DNA of 6,546 nt from Thermoplasmata archaeon (GTDB lineage: Archaea; Thermoplasmatota; Thermoplasmata; B31-G17), in NCBI GenBank assembly GCA_003649915.1, contig QMTG01000062.1:1-6546 (forward strand). The letters are read 5' to 3'. Shown here in pieces: positions 5,216 to 6,546 of the stretch (positions within the stretch are counted from its first letter, which is position 1; each line of letters starts with the position of its first letter). A program made the translations under genes and the position numbers. The notes under the pieces are model-generated. The model was not told the origin of the DNA and searched no databases. It saw only the letters and a program-made list of their open reading frames with translations.

Positions 5216-6334
5216 ATGGCAAAAAAAATATTGAGAAAAGACGGTGCATATCACTGCTCAGAGTGTGATGCAGAGGTATCTATTAATGCTGATAAGTGTC
5301 CGATGTGCGGGGCGGTTTTTGATGATGTCAGTAATTCCTCAGTAGTTTTTAAGAAAGAGGACGAAGAGTTTTTAATGAAACTTCTGGAATGGGCAAAAAA
5401 AGTTGGGGGTGAGGAAGAAACACCCGAAGATATTAAAGAAAAAGAAGAAGCACTGAAAGTATTTAAAACCGTAGCAGGCGTTAAGGAAGAAGTTGCACAA
5501 TGTCCGAACTGTGGGTCTATAATTCCAACAAACGCTACAAAATGTCCAAACTGTGGTGTTGAGTTTGCCGAGGAAATTGTCAAAAAGACGGAAAAAGTTG
5601 AAGAAGAGGAAAAAAAGAGGAAGGAGGTAGTTGTTGGGGAAAAGAAAATAATAGAACTGCCGTCATCTGCTGAGGAAGCAATAAATGAATTGAGAAAACT
5701 TGTAGGAGAAATTAAAAAGGTTATTGAAGGTATTTACAATAAAAAGAAAGTTGTTGTAAGAAATATGCCGGTGGGTGAGGGTGACGAAATAAGGAGGGAG
5801 ATTAAGGAGTATGAGCGTATAATGGCAAATGCTGACTATCTTGAAGATCTTTTGGGTAGAGTTTATGTCAAAGAGGAGAAAAAGGGAGGAATAAAGGGTG
5901 TGAGTGTTGAAGAATGGCTAAAAGCCCATAAAGAAATTCAAAAAGAACTTCTAGCCCTTCGTGAGGGGAAATTTTCTGAGGTTGTTGAGGGTTCTATGAA
6001 GAGTGAGGATATCAAAGAGATAGTGAAGAGAAAGGTGGATGAATTAACAAAGAAAGAAGAAGAACTGAAGAAGAGAGAGGAGGAAATTAAGAAAAAGGAG
6101 GAAGAGTTGAGAAAAATTGAAGAAGAAAAGGAAATGCTTGAAAGGAAGAAAAAAGATATAGAGAGAAGAATGGCTGAACTCAGGAAAACTGAGGAAGAGG
6201 AAGAGGAGGTCAGAAAAGTGCTTAAGATTCTGGATGACCTCTTGGAACAGTTGCCGGAGGAGGTTATTGACAAATTTGCACTGTCTGATGATTTCAAGTT
6301 GTATGAAAAAGTCTTAGATAGATATAAAGTATAG
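5216..6334 (+). CDS. Double zinc-ribbon, coiled-coil protein of unknown function
   Basis: This 372-residue protein has two CxxC...CxxC zinc ribbons: Cys14/17/28/31 near the N-terminus and Cys96/99/110/113, the second of the CPNCGxxIP...TKCPNCG type common in archaeal adaptor proteins. An acidic linker with a short helical part (about 46-85) separates them. After residue 120 the chain is highly charged; a helical middle (about 145-260, with VEEWLKAHKEIQKELLALREG near 227-247) leads into a long Lys/Glu heptad coiled coil at about 272-335. The last 40 residues form a separate non-repetitive end, LLEQLPEEVIDKFALSDDFK onward, which looks like a small helical domain. There is no signal peptide or membrane segment. 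It probably acts as a scaffold or oligomeric adaptor in the cytosol, but its partner is unknown. ATG 5216 fits the TATA box. A second gene follows after 14 nt, so the two probably form an operon. The zinc ribbons could alternatively bind nucleic acid. Confidence 0.88.
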   Translation: MAKKILRKDGAYHCSECDAEVSINADKCPMCGAVFDDVSNSSVVFKKEDEEFLMKLLEWAKKVGGEEETPEDIKEKEEALKVFKTVAGVKEEVAQCPNCGSIIPTNATKCPNCGVEFAEEIVKKTEKVEEEEKKRKEVVVGEKKIIELPSSAEEAINELRKLVGEIKKVIEGIYNKKKVVVRNMPVGEGDEIRREIKEYERIMANADYLEDLLGRVYVKEEKKGGIKGVSVEEWLKAHKEIQKELLALREGKFSEVVEGSMKSEDIKEIVKRKVDELTKKEEELKKREEEIKKKEEELRKIEEEKEMLERKKKDIERRMAELRKTEEEEEEVRKVLKILDDLLEQLPEEVIDKFALSDDFKLYEKVLDRYKV

Positions 6335-6337
6335 TTT

Positions 6338-6342
6338 GGTGA
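6338..6342 (+). promoter_or_regulatory. Shine-Dalgarno site of the last, partial gene
   Basis: GGTGA lies 6 nt before ATG 6349, in the short gap after the stop of the zinc-ribbon gene. It supports 6349 as the start and co-transcription with the preceding gene. Confidence 0.6.
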
Positions 6343-6348
6343 AACGTT

Positions 6349-6546
6349 ATGGGATTGAGAGACAAGGCTAGGGAGAGAAGGAAAGCGCTAACGGAGGAGA
6401 AGGAAAGTGGTGAAGTTAGCGTAGATGAGGAAGTGGGGGTTGTTAGCGAGGGAGTGGCAGAGGCCGAGACAAAAGAGACAGGTATTGTTGCGGAGGAGAG
6501 TGCAACAAAAGAGACACCCCCCAAACTTGAAGACCTTGAAAAAATG
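6349..6546 (+). CDS. Acidic low-complexity protein, N-terminal part
   Basis: The frame stays open from ATG 6349 to the window edge (66 codons). It starts with a basic segment (MGLRDKARERRKALTEEK) and continues as a disordered-looking stretch rich in Glu, Val, Thr and Ala. ETKET and ATKET recur 13 residues apart, and the visible end is PPKLEDLEKM, where a folded domain may begin. A ribosome binding site and the 14-nt gap to the zinc-ribbon gene indicate one operon. The basic start is too charged for a signal peptide. I do not recognise the family; the informative part lies beyond the window. A partner of the upstream zinc-ribbon/coiled-coil protein is a reasonable guess from position alone. 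Confidence 0.75.
   Translation, partial: MGLRDKARERRKALTEEKESGEVSVDEEVGVVSEGVAEAETKETGIVAEESATKETPPKLEDLEKM

Noticed and set aside
5938..6297. Serine-rich open frame on the minus strand
   Set aside because: It is the antisense of the Lys/Glu coiled coil (GAA/GAG codons read backward give Ser/Phe/Leu codons).

Overview
The window looks like the chromosome of a thermophilic euryarchaeon. The evidence is archaeal TATA boxes about 26-30 bases before start codons, a mix of leaderless and Shine-Dalgarno-led genes, a split glycine decarboxylase (separate GcvPA and GcvPB), an archaeal-style RNase P RNA without long bacterial extensions, AGA/AGG/ATA-rich codon use and Lys/Glu/Val/Ile-rich proteins. 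A Thermoplasmata-related or DHVE2/Aciduliprofundum-like source would fit, but that placement is only an inference.

Layout, all real genes on the + strand. (1) Positions 1-3481 are the 3' part of a tightly packed glycine cleavage operon: the end of gcvH, then gcvPA, gcvPB and an unrecognised 156-residue gene. Spacings are 3 nt, an 8-nt overlap and an 11-nt overlap, so the last three genes are probably translationally coupled. (2) Positions 3502-4443 encode a full-length carbamate kinase with its own TATA box, which overlaps the stop codon of the preceding gene; its mRNA is probably leaderless. (3) Positions 4496-4796 hold the RNase P RNA gene, recognised from its conserved regions and a long closing P1 helix, with a TATA-like element 27 bases upstream. 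(4) Positions 4797-5215 are an AT-rich intergenic stretch. It holds T-runs that may terminate rnpB, short repeats and, on the - strand, fragments in several frames that resemble the decayed C-terminus of an IS1-like transposase (weak evidence). (5) Positions 5216-6546 hold a probable two-gene operon: a two-zinc-ribbon, long coiled-coil protein and the start of an acidic, low-complexity protein that runs off the window.

How the genes fit together: GcvPA and GcvPB form the PLP-dependent decarboxylase, which passes the aminomethyl group to lipoyl-GcvH. The cycle releases CO2 and NH3, which equilibrate with carbamate, the substrate of the adjacent carbamate kinase; a metabolic link is plausible but unproven. 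GcvT and the lipoamide dehydrogenase are not in the window.

The most notable observations are an altered P4 helix in the RNase P RNA (the normally universal bulged U appears as A, next to a compensated base pair), the unknown gene coupled to gcvPB, and the zinc-ribbon/coiled-coil operon.
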